A stretch of 64,000 bases of DNA, from contig NZ_JAPKNH010000002.1 of the NCBI RefSeq assembly GCF_026344005.1, forward strand, positions 620,001 to 684,000, in the 5' to 3' direction. The translations under genes and the position numbers were made by a program. The notes below the pieces were generated by a model that worked only from the letters and a program-made list of their open reading frames with translations, ran no database searches and was not told where the DNA came from. This DNA comes from Kaistia terrae (lineage in GTDB: Bacteria > Pseudomonadota > Alphaproteobacteria > Rhizobiales > Kaistiaceae). Numbering within the stretch: position 1 is the stretch's first letter; every line of letters begins with the position of its first letter. Positions 56,808-64,000 of this stretch are shown here, piece after piece.

Positions 56808-57398
56808 CTAGTTCAGCGTGCTGAAGGCGCGCAGGATCCAGAATACCTGGAAGCCGAGGGCGAGGATCGCGATGGTGAGGTGGAAACGCTTGTCGTCGAC
56901 GAACATGGCGATCATCGCCACGATTGCATAGATAATGTTCCTGGCTGGATAGATGAATCCAAACGAGTGGAAGTGCGCGCTGCCCTTGATTGCAGTATCT
57001 ACCAGGTCGACCAGGAAGATGACGGCGATCAGTCCGTAAAACCATTTCCGCCGCGACATGAAGTAGTCTTCATAGCCGGAATATTCCGCCATACTGTCGG
57101 GAAATAAGGTAGCGCAGAGTACGAAGTACAGGCTCGCGTAGAAAATGATGAAGATATAGAGTTCAAAGGTCCAGATATGGACTGAGGCGAGATAGAACTC
57201 GAACCACCAGAAATGTACCACGCACAGGAAAGCGAATCCGACCCACAGCAGGTGCGTGATGAATACCTGATTGCGAAGCGGATGCTGGGCGAAGCGACTC
57301 AGTCCATTCAGGAGTCGCGAGACGCTGAGGCCCAGGATAATGCCGATGATGACGCGGACGTGCAGATAGACGTCGGGATTGGCGATGGTCTGCGACAT
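56808..57398 (-). CDS. Integral membrane protein of unknown function
   Basis: 196 residues with five or six hydrophobic helices and many aromatic residues (VHFWWFEFYLASVHIWTFEL, FIIFYASLYFVL). I do not recognise the family. The gene appears more A/T-rich than its neighbours, which with the lack of operon partners suggests it could be acquired. The next gene, thyA, points away, so the gap 57399-57572 should hold both promoters. Confidence 0.7.
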   Translation of the reverse strand: MSQTIANPDVYLHVRVIIGIILGLSVSRLLNGLSRFAQHPLRNQVFITHLLWVGFAFLCVVHFWWFEFYLASVHIWTFELYIFIIFYASLYFVLCATLFPDSMAEYSGYEDYFMSRRKWFYGLIAVIFLVDLVDTAIKGSAHFHSFGFIYPARNIIYAIVAMIAMFVDDKRFHLTIAILALGFQVFWILRAFSTLN

Positions 57399-57572
57399 TG
57401 CCGCGCTCCAGGGGCCGGGCAGTCAGCCATTGGTTCCGCGAGACCCTGATATGGCCGATCTCGCGCTGCCCACCACCAGTTGAGCGCAGTCCGGGGCGCT
57501 GTGCAAATTCTCGATCCGCGCTTCCGCTCGTTGTATGGTCGTGACAACCTCGAATCTCTGCCGGACGGATCC

Positions 57573-58367
57573 ATGCGCCAATATCTCGATCTCATGCAGC
57601 ACGTACTGGAAACGGGCGTCCGCAAGGAAGACCGCACCGGCACCGGCACGATCTCCGTGTTCGGCTACCAGATGCGCTTCAACCTCGAGGATGGCTTTCC
57701 GCTCGTCACGACGAAGAAGGCGCATATGCGCTCGATCCTGCATGAACTGCTGTGGTTCATCGCCGGCGACACCAATATCCGCTACCTGAAAGAGAACGGC
57801 GTCTCGATCTGGGATGAATGGGCGGACGAGAACGGCGATCTCGGCCCGGTCTATGGCGCACAGTGGCGTTCCTGGCCGGCGCCCGACGGCAGCACGATCG
57901 ACCAACTCGCCAATGTCATCGAGATGATCCGCAACAAGCCGGATTCGCGCCGGCTGATCGTCTCGGCCTGGAACCCGGCGCAGGTGGACAACATGGCGCT
58001 GCCACCCTGTCACAGCCTGTTCCAGTTCTATGTCGCCGAGGGCCGGCTTTCCTGCCAGCTTTACCAGCGTTCGGCCGATATCTTCCTTGGAGTGCCGTTC
58101 AACATCGCTTCCTACGCGTTGCTGACGATGATGGTCGCGCAGGTGACGGGGCTGAAGCCAGGCGATTTCGTCCACACCTTCGGCGATGCGCATCTCTATT
58201 CGAACCATCTTGAGCAGGCCAAGCTGCAGCTCTCGCGCACGCCCCGGCCGCTGCCGACGATGAAGCTCAATCCGGACATCCGTCGGATCGAGGATTTCCG
58301 CTTCGAGGATTTCGAGCTTGTCGGCTACGATCCCGAGCCCGCCATAAAGGCGCCCATCGCCGTGTGA
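57573..58367 (+). CDS. thyA: Thymidylate synthase
   Basis: 264 residues, the same length as E. coli ThyA, with the nucleophile Cys146 in [11 protein letters not shown]. The phosphate-binding Arg region [11 protein letters not shown] and C-terminal [14 protein letters not shown] are canonical. It converts dUMP to dTMP using methylene-THF and yields DHF, recycled by FolA encoded four genes downstream. The ATG at 57573 is set by family alignment. Confidence 0.97.
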   Translation: MRQYLDLMQHVLETGVRKEDRTGTGTISVFGYQMRFNLEDGFPLVTTKKAHMRSILHELLWFIAGDTNIRYLKENGVSIWDEWADENGDLGPVYGAQWRSWPAPDGSTIDQLANVIEMIRNKPDSRRLIVSAWNPAQVDNMALPPCHSLFQFYVAEGRLSCQLYQRSADIFLGVPFNIASYALLTMMVAQVTGLKPGDFVHTFGDAHLYSNHLEQAKLQLSRTPRPLPTMKLNPDIRRIEDFRFEDFELVGYDPEPAIKAPIAV

Positions 58368-58456
58368 TAGACGTCTCGCCCTTTCTTGACGTGGCTCGAC
58401 CGCCGGGGTGGGGGACTGCTACACCAAGGGCATGTCCCCGGGCTGGAGCGAACCCC

Positions 58457-59455
58457 ATGCGTGTCTCGGTTGCCTGCCTCGTCCTGCTGCTCGCCGCGCC
58501 GGCCCATGCCAATGACTCCACGGCTGCACTTTCAACTGGCGGCCTCGTCTATGTAACGAACGAAGACATCGAGATGCAGTCGGAAGACCTGTTCATCTCG
58601 ATGGATGAGGTTCGTGTCCGCTACACCTTCGAGAACCACGCGAACCACGACATTACGACGTTGGTCGCCTTTCCGATGCCGGACATCGAAGGCAGCATCG
58701 ACTTCATGGTCTCGGTCCCGGTCGACGATCCGGTGAATTTTCTAGGCTTCAAGACGACGGTCGAGGGCAAACCGGTCGAGAACAAAGCGCAGCAGCGCGC
58801 CTTGGCGCTGGGCATCGACCAGACGGCGCTACTCGGCGCGCTCGGCGTGCCGCTGGCGCCCCATCTCGACGAGACACGGAAGGCGCTCGACGTACTGCCG
58901 CAGGCCGACAAGGACCAACTGGTTCGGCTCGGCATCGCGGCGATCGACGAATATGACAATGACGGCAAGGGGATGGTGAAACACCTTGCACCGACTTGGC
59001 GGCTTTCGACGGTGTTTTATCGCGAGCAGACGTTTCCGGCCGGCAAGCGGATCGTCGTTGAGCACAGCTATAAGCCCAGTGTCGGGCAGAGCGTCGGCGT
59101 CTCGTTCGTCGCCCCCGAGGCGCAGTCCGAGCCGTGGTTCGAGGTCTACCGCCAGAAATATTGCATGGACGATGGGTTTTTGAAGACGGCGCGCGCCGGC
59201 AACACACCGGACGGCGACAACACGCTGTCGGAAAATCGCATCGCCTATATCCTTCGTACCGGCAGCAACTGGGCCGGCCCGATCGCCAAGTTCCGGCTGG
59301 TCGTCGACAAGGGCTCGCCGAAGAACCTCGTCTCGTTCTGTGGCGATGGCGTCAAGAAGATCAGCCCGACCCAATTCGAGGTGGTGAAGAGCGATTTCGA
59401 TCCGCAGCAGGATCTCGATATCCTGATCCTGACGCCTCGTGCGGAATCACCCTGA
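58457..59455 (+). CDS. Secreted DUF4424 family protein
   Basis: 332 residues with a signal peptide (MRVSVACLVLLLAAPAHA). The mature part begins NDSTAALSTGGLVYVTNEDIEMQSEDL in pieces typical of DUF4424, with the strand-rich RVRYTFENHANHDITTLVAFPMPD. Such proteins are periplasmic or extracellular with no known role. GGAGCG lies upstream of the ATG. It is 89 bases from thyA and 17 from the next GNAT gene, so may be co-transcribed with the latter. Confidence 0.85.
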   Translation: MRVSVACLVLLLAAPAHANDSTAALSTGGLVYVTNEDIEMQSEDLFISMDEVRVRYTFENHANHDITTLVAFPMPDIEGSIDFMVSVPVDDPVNFLGFKTTVEGKPVENKAQQRALALGIDQTALLGALGVPLAPHLDETRKALDVLPQADKDQLVRLGIAAIDEYDNDGKGMVKHLAPTWRLSTVFYREQTFPAGKRIVVEHSYKPSVGQSVGVSFVAPEAQSEPWFEVYRQKYCMDDGFLKTARAGNTPDGDNTLSENRIAYILRTGSNWAGPIAKFRLVVDKGSPKNLVSFCGDGVKKISPTQFEVVKSDFDPQQDLDILILTPRAESP

Positions 59456-59472
59456 AAGCCCGGAACACCGCC

Positions 59473-59988
59473 ATGTCCCTCGTCCTTCGATCCGCGCAGC
59501 CCGGCGATGCCCCGCTGGTTCTCGACTTCGTCGGCGCCTTGGCCGACTACGAAAAGCTCGCGCATGAACTGGTGGCTGACGCCTCAGCGATCGATGCGGC
59601 GCTGTTCTGCGCGGCGCCAAAAGTGTTCTGCGAGATAGCCGAGTGGCAGGGCAAGCCGGCCGGGTTCGCACTCTGGTACTACACCTTCTCGACCTTCCAG
59701 GGACGGCACGGCATTTACCTTGAAGACCTGTTCGTCCATCCGGAATTTCGCGGTTTTGGTATTGGCAAGGCGCTGCTCGCCAATCTGGCGCAACGCTGCA
59801 TAACCGAGGGGTTGGGCCGTTACGAGTGGTCGGTTCTCGACTGGAACGCGCCCTCGATAGCCTTCTACGAGGCGCAGGGCGCTCGCATTTTGAAGGAATG
59901 GCAGCGCTGCCGGGTCGAGGGAGAAGCGCTCGATCGGCTCGGTGCGACATTTATGGTGCGGGGGAGGGTTGGCGAAACGGCATCCTGA
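59473..59988 (+). CDS. GNAT family acetyltransferase (diamine/thialysine type)
   Basis: 171 residues. EDLFVHPEFRGFGIGKALLANLA is the acetyl-CoA binding region (shown split: EDLFVHPEFRG then FGIGKALLA). Together with ALWYYTFSTFQGRHGIYLED and VLDWNAPSIAFYEAQGA this matches the SSAT-like group that acetylates polyamines or thialysine. The exact substrate is not certain. Confidence 0.88.
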   Translation: MSLVLRSAQPGDAPLVLDFVGALADYEKLAHELVADASAIDAALFCAAPKVFCEIAEWQGKPAGFALWYYTFSTFQGRHGIYLEDLFVHPEFRGFGIGKALLANLAQRCITEGLGRYEWSVLDWNAPSIAFYEAQGARILKEWQRCRVEGEALDRLGATFMVRGRVGETAS

Positions 59989-60027
59989 TCCGTATATGCT
60001 GGCCTCAGATCCACGGAGCCTCTTCCT

Positions 60028-60555
60028 TTGAAATCTTTCGAAAATTTCATCGAAAATCTCATCATGTCAACGCGTTGGCTGTTGGTGATCTTCTATGGCG
60101 GCCTTGGCGCCGCGCTTCTCCTCTATGCGGCGTCCTTTGTCGCCAAGTTCTGGAAGGTGGCAACCAACGTCTTCATCTACGACGAATCCGACATGATCCT
60201 TGCCATGCTTGGGCTCATCGACGCCGCGCTTGTGGCGAGCCTGATGGTCATGGTGATGATCTCGTCCTACGAGAACTATGTCAGCCGCTTCGACAATGCG
60301 GGCCATGATCTCTCCTGGCTCGGCAAGCTCGATTCCGGCAGCCTGAAGATCAAGGTGGCGTCGTCCATCGTCGCGATCTCGTCGATCCACCTGCTGCAGG
60401 TGTTCCTGAACGCCAACCAGTATACGAACGACAAGATCATGTGGTCGACGATCCTGCACATGACCTTCGTTGTCTCGGCGTTGCTGTTGGCGCTGGTGGA
60501 TCGTATCTCTGCCTCGCCCAAGGGCAAAGAGGCGGTTCTGCCGAAGGGGCCGTGA
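60028..60555 (+). CDS. UPF0114 (YqhA-like, TIGR00645) membrane protein
   Basis: 175 residues with about four transmembrane helices. IDAALVASLMVMVMISSYENY and LASSIVAISSIHLLQVFLN-type segments are family signatures. Function unknown. The start is read as TTG at 60028 with GGAG upstream, because E. coli YqhA has the same short N-terminal segment before its first helix; the first ATG (60064) would remove it. Its stop overlaps the folA start region. Confidence 0.88.
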   Translation: MKSFENFIENLIMSTRWLLVIFYGGLGAALLLYAASFVAKFWKVATNVFIYDESDMILAMLGLIDAALVASLMVMVMISSYENYVSRFDNAGHDLSWLGKLDSGSLKIKVASSIVAISSIHLLQVFLNANQYTNDKIMWSTILHMTFVVSALLLALVDRISASPKGKEAVLPKGP

Positions 60556-60557
60556 CA

Positions 60558-61055
60558 GTGAGGGTCTCGATCATCGCGGCGGTCGCTGCCAATGGCGTCA
60601 TCGGCAATGACGGCGACATGCCGTGGAAACTGTCGACCGACCTCAAGCGCTTCAAGGCCCTGACCACCGGCAAGCCGGTGATCATGGGCCGGAAGACCTA
60701 CGCGTCGATCGGCCGGCCCTTGCCCAATCGTGTTAACCTTGTGTTAACCCGCGACGCTGCTTACGACGCTCCAGGCGTGGTGGTCGTGCCGACGCTGGAG
60801 GGGGCCATCGACGCGGCTTCGGATACCGGCGCGGAGGAGGCGATGGTGATCGGCGGTGGGGAGATCTACCGCGCCTTTCTCGATCGCGCCGAGCGGCTCT
60901 ACATCACCCATGTCGATGCCTCGCCAGCGGGCGATACGCACTTTCCGGCGATCGATCCGGCTGTCTTCGAGCTCGTCTCGGCGGAGGATGTCCCGGCCGG
61001 GATTTCCGACACCGCGGCGACGCGATTTACCATCTATCAACGACGTCCTCGATAA
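60558..61055 (+). CDS. folA: Dihydrofolate reductase
   Basis: 165 residues. The N-terminal AAVAANGVIGNDGDMPWKL and KPVIMGRKTYASIGRPLPNR are canonical DHFR, and VIGGGEIYRAFL follows. It regenerates THF after thymidylate synthesis. GTG at 60558 is chosen as start since GAAGGGG lies 8 bases upstream; GTG at 60552 is too close to it. A TTAA-N7-TTAAC sequence occurs inside the gene (60733-60748). Confidence 0.95.
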   Translation: MRVSIIAAVAANGVIGNDGDMPWKLSTDLKRFKALTTGKPVIMGRKTYASIGRPLPNRVNLVLTRDAAYDAPGVVVVPTLEGAIDAASDTGAEEAMVIGGGEIYRAFLDRAERLYITHVDASPAGDTHFPAIDPAVFELVSAEDVPAGISDTAATRFTIYQRRPR

Positions 61056-61224
61056 CTCCGACGTCGTCTTAGATAAACGCTGCGCGGAAGTTGAAAGCGC
61101 GGCGTCGAAACACCACCTCCAGCCTCGCTGAGGCCCTGCAGAGGCCGCATATCTGGGGCTTCTCTTGCTTCGATGGGCGGGGGCAGGTACGCCTTCCCTA
61201 TAGATCGACAATAAAGGAGCGAAG

Positions 61225-62355
61225 ATGCCCTGGAGCAACCAGACGGGCGGCGGCGGATGGAAGGGTGGCGGCAATGGCGGCCCCTGGGGACAAGGTCCGC
61301 GCAGCAATGGTCCCAACCCGCCAGATCTCGAGGAACTCCTTCGCCGTAGCCAGGATAAGCTGAGACAGGTTCTGCCGGGTCGTGGCGGCTCGGGCGGCGG
61401 TTTCAACCCTGTCCTGTTCATCGCCGTTCTGGCGGTGGTCGTGGCCTTCCTGGGCTACAATTTCTTCACCTTCCGCGTCGAGCCGGACGAGCAGGGCGTC
61501 GTCTTGCGATTCGGCCAGTATCAGCGCAGCGCGCCTCCGGGCCTGAATTTCCGCCTGCCTTATCCGATCGAAGCCGTCTACACGCCGCAGGTTACGCGCG
61601 TGAACCGCACCACGGTCGGCACGATCCAGGATGACGGGAACACCGCCGCGAGTGGGCGCGACGTTCCGCAGGAAAGCCTGATGCTGACGGGCGACGAGAA
61701 CATCGTCGACGTTGATTTCTCCGTCTTCTGGGTGATCAACGATGCCAGCAAGTATCTGTTCAACGTCCAGAATCCCGAAGGTACGGTCAAGGCGACGGCC
61801 GAAAGTGCCATGCGCGAGATCATCGGTCGATCGGACATCCAGCGCGTCCTGACCGAACAGCGTCTCGGTATCCAGACCTCGGCGCAGCAACTGATGCAGG
61901 ACAAGCTCAACCAGTATGGCGCCGGTATTCTCGTCACGCAGGTGCAGCTTCTGAACGTCGGACCGCCGCAGGAAGTCATCGACTCGTTCCGCGACGTCCA
62001 GGCGGCCGAACAGGACCAGGACCGCGTGCAGAACGAAGCCAAGACCTATGCCAACCGGATCATTCCCGGCGCGCGCGGTCAGGCCTCGCAGATCGAGGAA
62101 GCCGCCAGCGCCTATCGCGACCAGATCGTCGCCGAAGCCAAGGGTCAGGCCGATCGTTTCGTGAAGGTCTACGAGTCCTACAAGGCGGCGCCCGCCGTGA
62201 CGCGTGAGCGCCTTTATCTCGATACGCTTTCCGGTGTCTTCGCCGACATGGACAAGATCATCGTCGACGAAAAGGGAGGCGGAGTGGTGCCTTACATGCC
62301 GTTGCCAGCATTGCAGGGCGCGCCGGCGGCCGCCAGGCAGGGAGGCACGCAGTGA
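61225..62355 (+). CDS. hflK: HflK, FtsH protease modulator
   Basis: 376 residues. A Gly-rich cytoplasmic N-terminus (WSNQTGGGGWKGGGNGG) precedes one transmembrane helix (about 70-88) and an SPFH/band-7 domain (about 90-290). With HflC it forms a cage around FtsH in the inner membrane and tunes degradation. AAAGGAG lies 6 bases before the ATG. It overlaps hflC by 4 bases. Confidence 0.95.
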   Translation: MPWSNQTGGGGWKGGGNGGPWGQGPRSNGPNPPDLEELLRRSQDKLRQVLPGRGGSGGGFNPVLFIAVLAVVVAFLGYNFFTFRVEPDEQGVVLRFGQYQRSAPPGLNFRLPYPIEAVYTPQVTRVNRTTVGTIQDDGNTAASGRDVPQESLMLTGDENIVDVDFSVFWVINDASKYLFNVQNPEGTVKATAESAMREIIGRSDIQRVLTEQRLGIQTSAQQLMQDKLNQYGAGILVTQVQLLNVGPPQEVIDSFRDVQAAEQDQDRVQNEAKTYANRIIPGARGQASQIEEAASAYRDQIVAEAKGQADRFVKVYESYKAAPAVTRERLYLDTLSGVFADMDKIIVDEKGGGVVPYMPLPALQGAPAAARQGGTQ

Positions 62356-63371
62356 TCAGCAAGATTTTCGGCGGGCTCGGCCTCGTCATCGTCATCATTC
62401 TCGCCATCGTCGCCTATTCGGGCCTGTTCATCGTCAACCAGACCAACCAGGCGCTCGTCCTGCGCTTCGGTAATCCGGTTCGCGTCGCAACCGAGCCGGG
62501 CATCTACGCCAAGATCCCGCTGATCGACAATGTCGTGATGCTGGACAAGCGTCTGCTCGATATCGAATCGCCGCCGATCGAAGTGATCGCCCGCGACCAG
62601 AAGCGTCTCGTGATGGACGCGTTCGGCCGTTACAAGATCGTCGATCCGCTGCTGTTCTTCCAGGCAGCCGGCTCGGTCCAGGTCGCGGAATCGCGTCTGT
62701 CCGTGATCCTGAACTCCGCCATTCGTGGCGCAGCCGGACAGATGGATTTTGCCAGCATCGTGCGGGAGGGCCGTGCGCCACTCATGGCCCAGATCACCGA
62801 CCAGGTGAACCGTGAGGGCCGTGGCCTCGGCGTCGACGTCGTCGACGTTCGTATCCGTCGCGCCGATCTGCCGCCGGAGAACAGCCAGGCTGTCTACCAG
62901 CGCATGCAGACGGAACGCCAGCGCGAAGCCACCGATATCCGCGCCCAGGGCGAGCAGGCGGCCAAGACCATCCGCGCGCAGGCCGACAGGCAGGCGACGG
63001 TCATCGTGGCCGAGGCCAACCAGCGGGCTGACGAGATCAAGGGTGATGGCGACGCCGAGACGAACCGCATCTTCGCGGCCGCCTTCGAGCAGGATCCGGA
63101 CTTCTTCTCGTTCTATCGCTCGATGCAGGCGTATCAGCAGGGCATGAAGGCGAACTCCACCCGTATGGTGATCTCGCCGACGTCGCCCTTCTTCCGCTAC
63201 CTGACCGATCCGAGCGGCAACGCTCTGCCGGTTCCGGAGCGCAATACGCCCGGCAAGCCGGCGCCTGTTGCAGAACCTGTCGCAGCCCCGGCATCGGCAG
63301 CGCCCGCTGCTCCGGCTGAAGCGACTCCGGTAGTTCCGGCTCCGGCTGAAGCGGCGCCTGCCGCGCCGTGA
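62352..63371 (+). CDS. hflC: HflC, FtsH protease modulator
   Basis: 339 residues: N-terminal transmembrane helix (about 6-26), SPFH domain (about 28-250; VVDVRIRRADLPPENSQAVYQ split around the conserved RIRRADLP) and an Ala/Pro-rich tail of about 55 residues beyond the enteric protein's end. Starts at GTG 62352 with GGGAGG upstream. Overlaps hflK and the DUF2065 gene by 4 bases each. Confidence 0.95.
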   Translation: MISKIFGGLGLVIVIILAIVAYSGLFIVNQTNQALVLRFGNPVRVATEPGIYAKIPLIDNVVMLDKRLLDIESPPIEVIARDQKRLVMDAFGRYKIVDPLLFFQAAGSVQVAESRLSVILNSAIRGAAGQMDFASIVREGRAPLMAQITDQVNREGRGLGVDVVDVRIRRADLPPENSQAVYQRMQTERQREATDIRAQGEQAAKTIRAQADRQATVIVAEANQRADEIKGDGDAETNRIFAAAFEQDPDFFSFYRSMQAYQQGMKANSTRMVISPTSPFFRYLTDPSGNALPVPERNTPGKPAPVAEPVAAPASAAPAAPAEATPVVPAPAEAAPAAP

Positions 63372-63553
63372 CCGATTTCGTCACCGCGCTAGGGTTGGTC
63401 CTCGTCATCGAGGGCGCGCTCTACGCGATGGCGCCGGCGGTTGCAAAAATCCTGATGCGGCAAGGAATTGCCGCATCAGACTCTCTGTTGCGGGGATGCG
63501 GCCTGGTTATGCTGGCCCTCGGCGTGGCCATTGTCTGGCTCGCGCGCAATTGA
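63368..63553 (+). CDS. DUF2065 family small membrane protein
   Basis: 61 residues, two hydrophobic helices (ALGLVLVIEGALYAMAP; LRGCGLVMLALGVAIVWLA). DUF2065 proteins follow hflC in many proteobacteria and have no established role. GTG start inside the last codons of hflC. Confidence 0.88.
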   Translation: MTDFVTALGLVLVIEGALYAMAPAVAKILMRQGIAASDSLLRGCGLVMLALGVAIVWLARN

Positions 63554-63657
63554 CTCTCGGCGCGGATGCGCCGTGCGCTAAATGTATCAAAGTCGCCGAA
63601 ATGGTCGTGATCGAGCGTCGTGGCATGCTCGACGATGACGCCAGAGGAGAGATGCAG

Positions 63658-64000
63658 ATGGCCGCGGCCAGATTGAAATCCTATCGCTTGTGCCTCGCGG
63701 CCACGCTGGGCGCGTTCCTGACAGCCACAGCGCCGGCCATGATTGCGCCGGCCTGGTCTGCGCAGGGGCCCGATTCCATCGCGGATCTCGCCGAAGGGCT
63801 GGTCGATTCCGTCGTCAATATCTCGACGTCGCAGACGGTCGAGGGCGCGCGCGGAATTCCCGCGCCGCAGGCCCCCGAAGGCTCCCCCTTCCAGGAATTT
63901 TTCGACGAGTTCTTCAACAAGCAGAAGGACGGCGACACCAATGCGCCCCCGCGCAAGGTGCAGTCGCTCGGCTCGGGATTCGTCATTGATGCCTCGGGCA
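63658..64000 (+). CDS. DegP/Do family periplasmic serine protease, 5' part only
   Basis: The window ends after about 114 codons. A signal peptide (RLCLAATLGAFLTA in the start region, cleavage near AWSA) leads into DLAEGLVDSVVNISTSQTV and VQSLGSGFVIDASG, the entry to the trypsin-like fold of Do proteases; the catalytic triad and PDZ domains lie beyond the edge. The ATG at 63658 has AGGAGA 7 bases upstream, better than the ATG at 63652. Degrades or refolds misfolded envelope proteins; commonly follows hflKC in alphaproteobacteria. Confidence 0.9.
   Translation, partial: MAAARLKSYRLCLAATLGAFLTATAPAMIAPAWSAQGPDSIADLAEGLVDSVVNISTSQTVEGARGIPAPQAPEGSPFQEFFDEFFNKQKDGDTNAPPRKVQSLGSGFVIDASG

Overview
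The window is about 64 kb of high-GC chromosomal DNA from an alphaproteobacterium, most likely of the order Hyphomicrobiales (Rhizobiales). The evidence is a circularly permuted tmRNA gene with an ANDN-type tag, a dcw cluster followed by lpxC-bamD-recN-ligA, an FtsZ with a very long Pro/Gln linker, an SspB-alpha type adaptor, DUF4169 and RHH small proteins beside fumC, and a folA-hflK-hflC-DUF2065-Do protease block. I see no transposase, phage, CRISPR, tRNA or rRNA gene. Genus cannot be set from the sequence alone.

Layout. (1) 1-7.1 kb: a REP-like palindrome; a leftward pair of EamA transporter and fused HyuA/HyuB 5-oxoprolinase; then rightward TerB/DnaJ co-chaperone, zinc amidase with PG-binding domain, and a small lytic transglycosylase. 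(2) 7.3-7.7 kb: RNase P RNA with a readable promoter. (3) 8.1-26.5 kb: the division and cell wall cluster mraZ-rsmH-ftsL-ftsI-murE-murF-mraY-murD-ftsW-murG-murC, a terminator, then ddl-ftsQ-ftsA-ftsZ. Most genes overlap by 1-4 bases. murB is missing from its usual place between murC and ddl. A perfect 10-bp-period array matching MraZ boxes lies upstream of mraZ. (4) 26.7-36.8 kb: lpxC, bamD, recN, then three accessory genes (siderophore-interacting protein, BBE-type FAD oxidase, MFS exporter) before ligA. (5) 36.8-48 kb: PRC-barrel protein, aminopeptidase P, a 71-residue protein, an acetate CoA-transferase, prmA, a GNAT protein, a UvrD/PcrA helicase, an MDR reductase and a GlcD-type FAD oxidase. 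(6) 48-57.4 kb: a large AsmA-like protein apparently starting at CTG, RHH and DUF4169 small proteins, fumC, sspB, permuted ssrA, a second MFS exporter and an unknown membrane protein. (7) 57.5-64 kb: thyA, a DUF4424 protein, GNAT, a UPF0114 protein, folA, hflK, hflC, a DUF2065 protein and the start of a DegP/Do protease cut by the window edge.

Most of the window is conserved housekeeping: septal peptidoglycan synthesis and division, outer membrane assembly (lpxC, bamD, AsmA-like), DNA repair (recN, ligA, uvrD), ribosome rescue and tag-directed proteolysis (ssrA, sspB, hflKC) and thymidylate/folate metabolism (thyA, folA). I did not find a wholly new multi-gene system. The least explained signals are regulatory or structural: a leader before the siderophore-interacting gene that can hide its own Shine-Dalgarno sequence, the MraZ-box array, a rare-codon patch in ddl, the CTG start of the AsmA-like gene, and unusual features of the permuted tmRNA.
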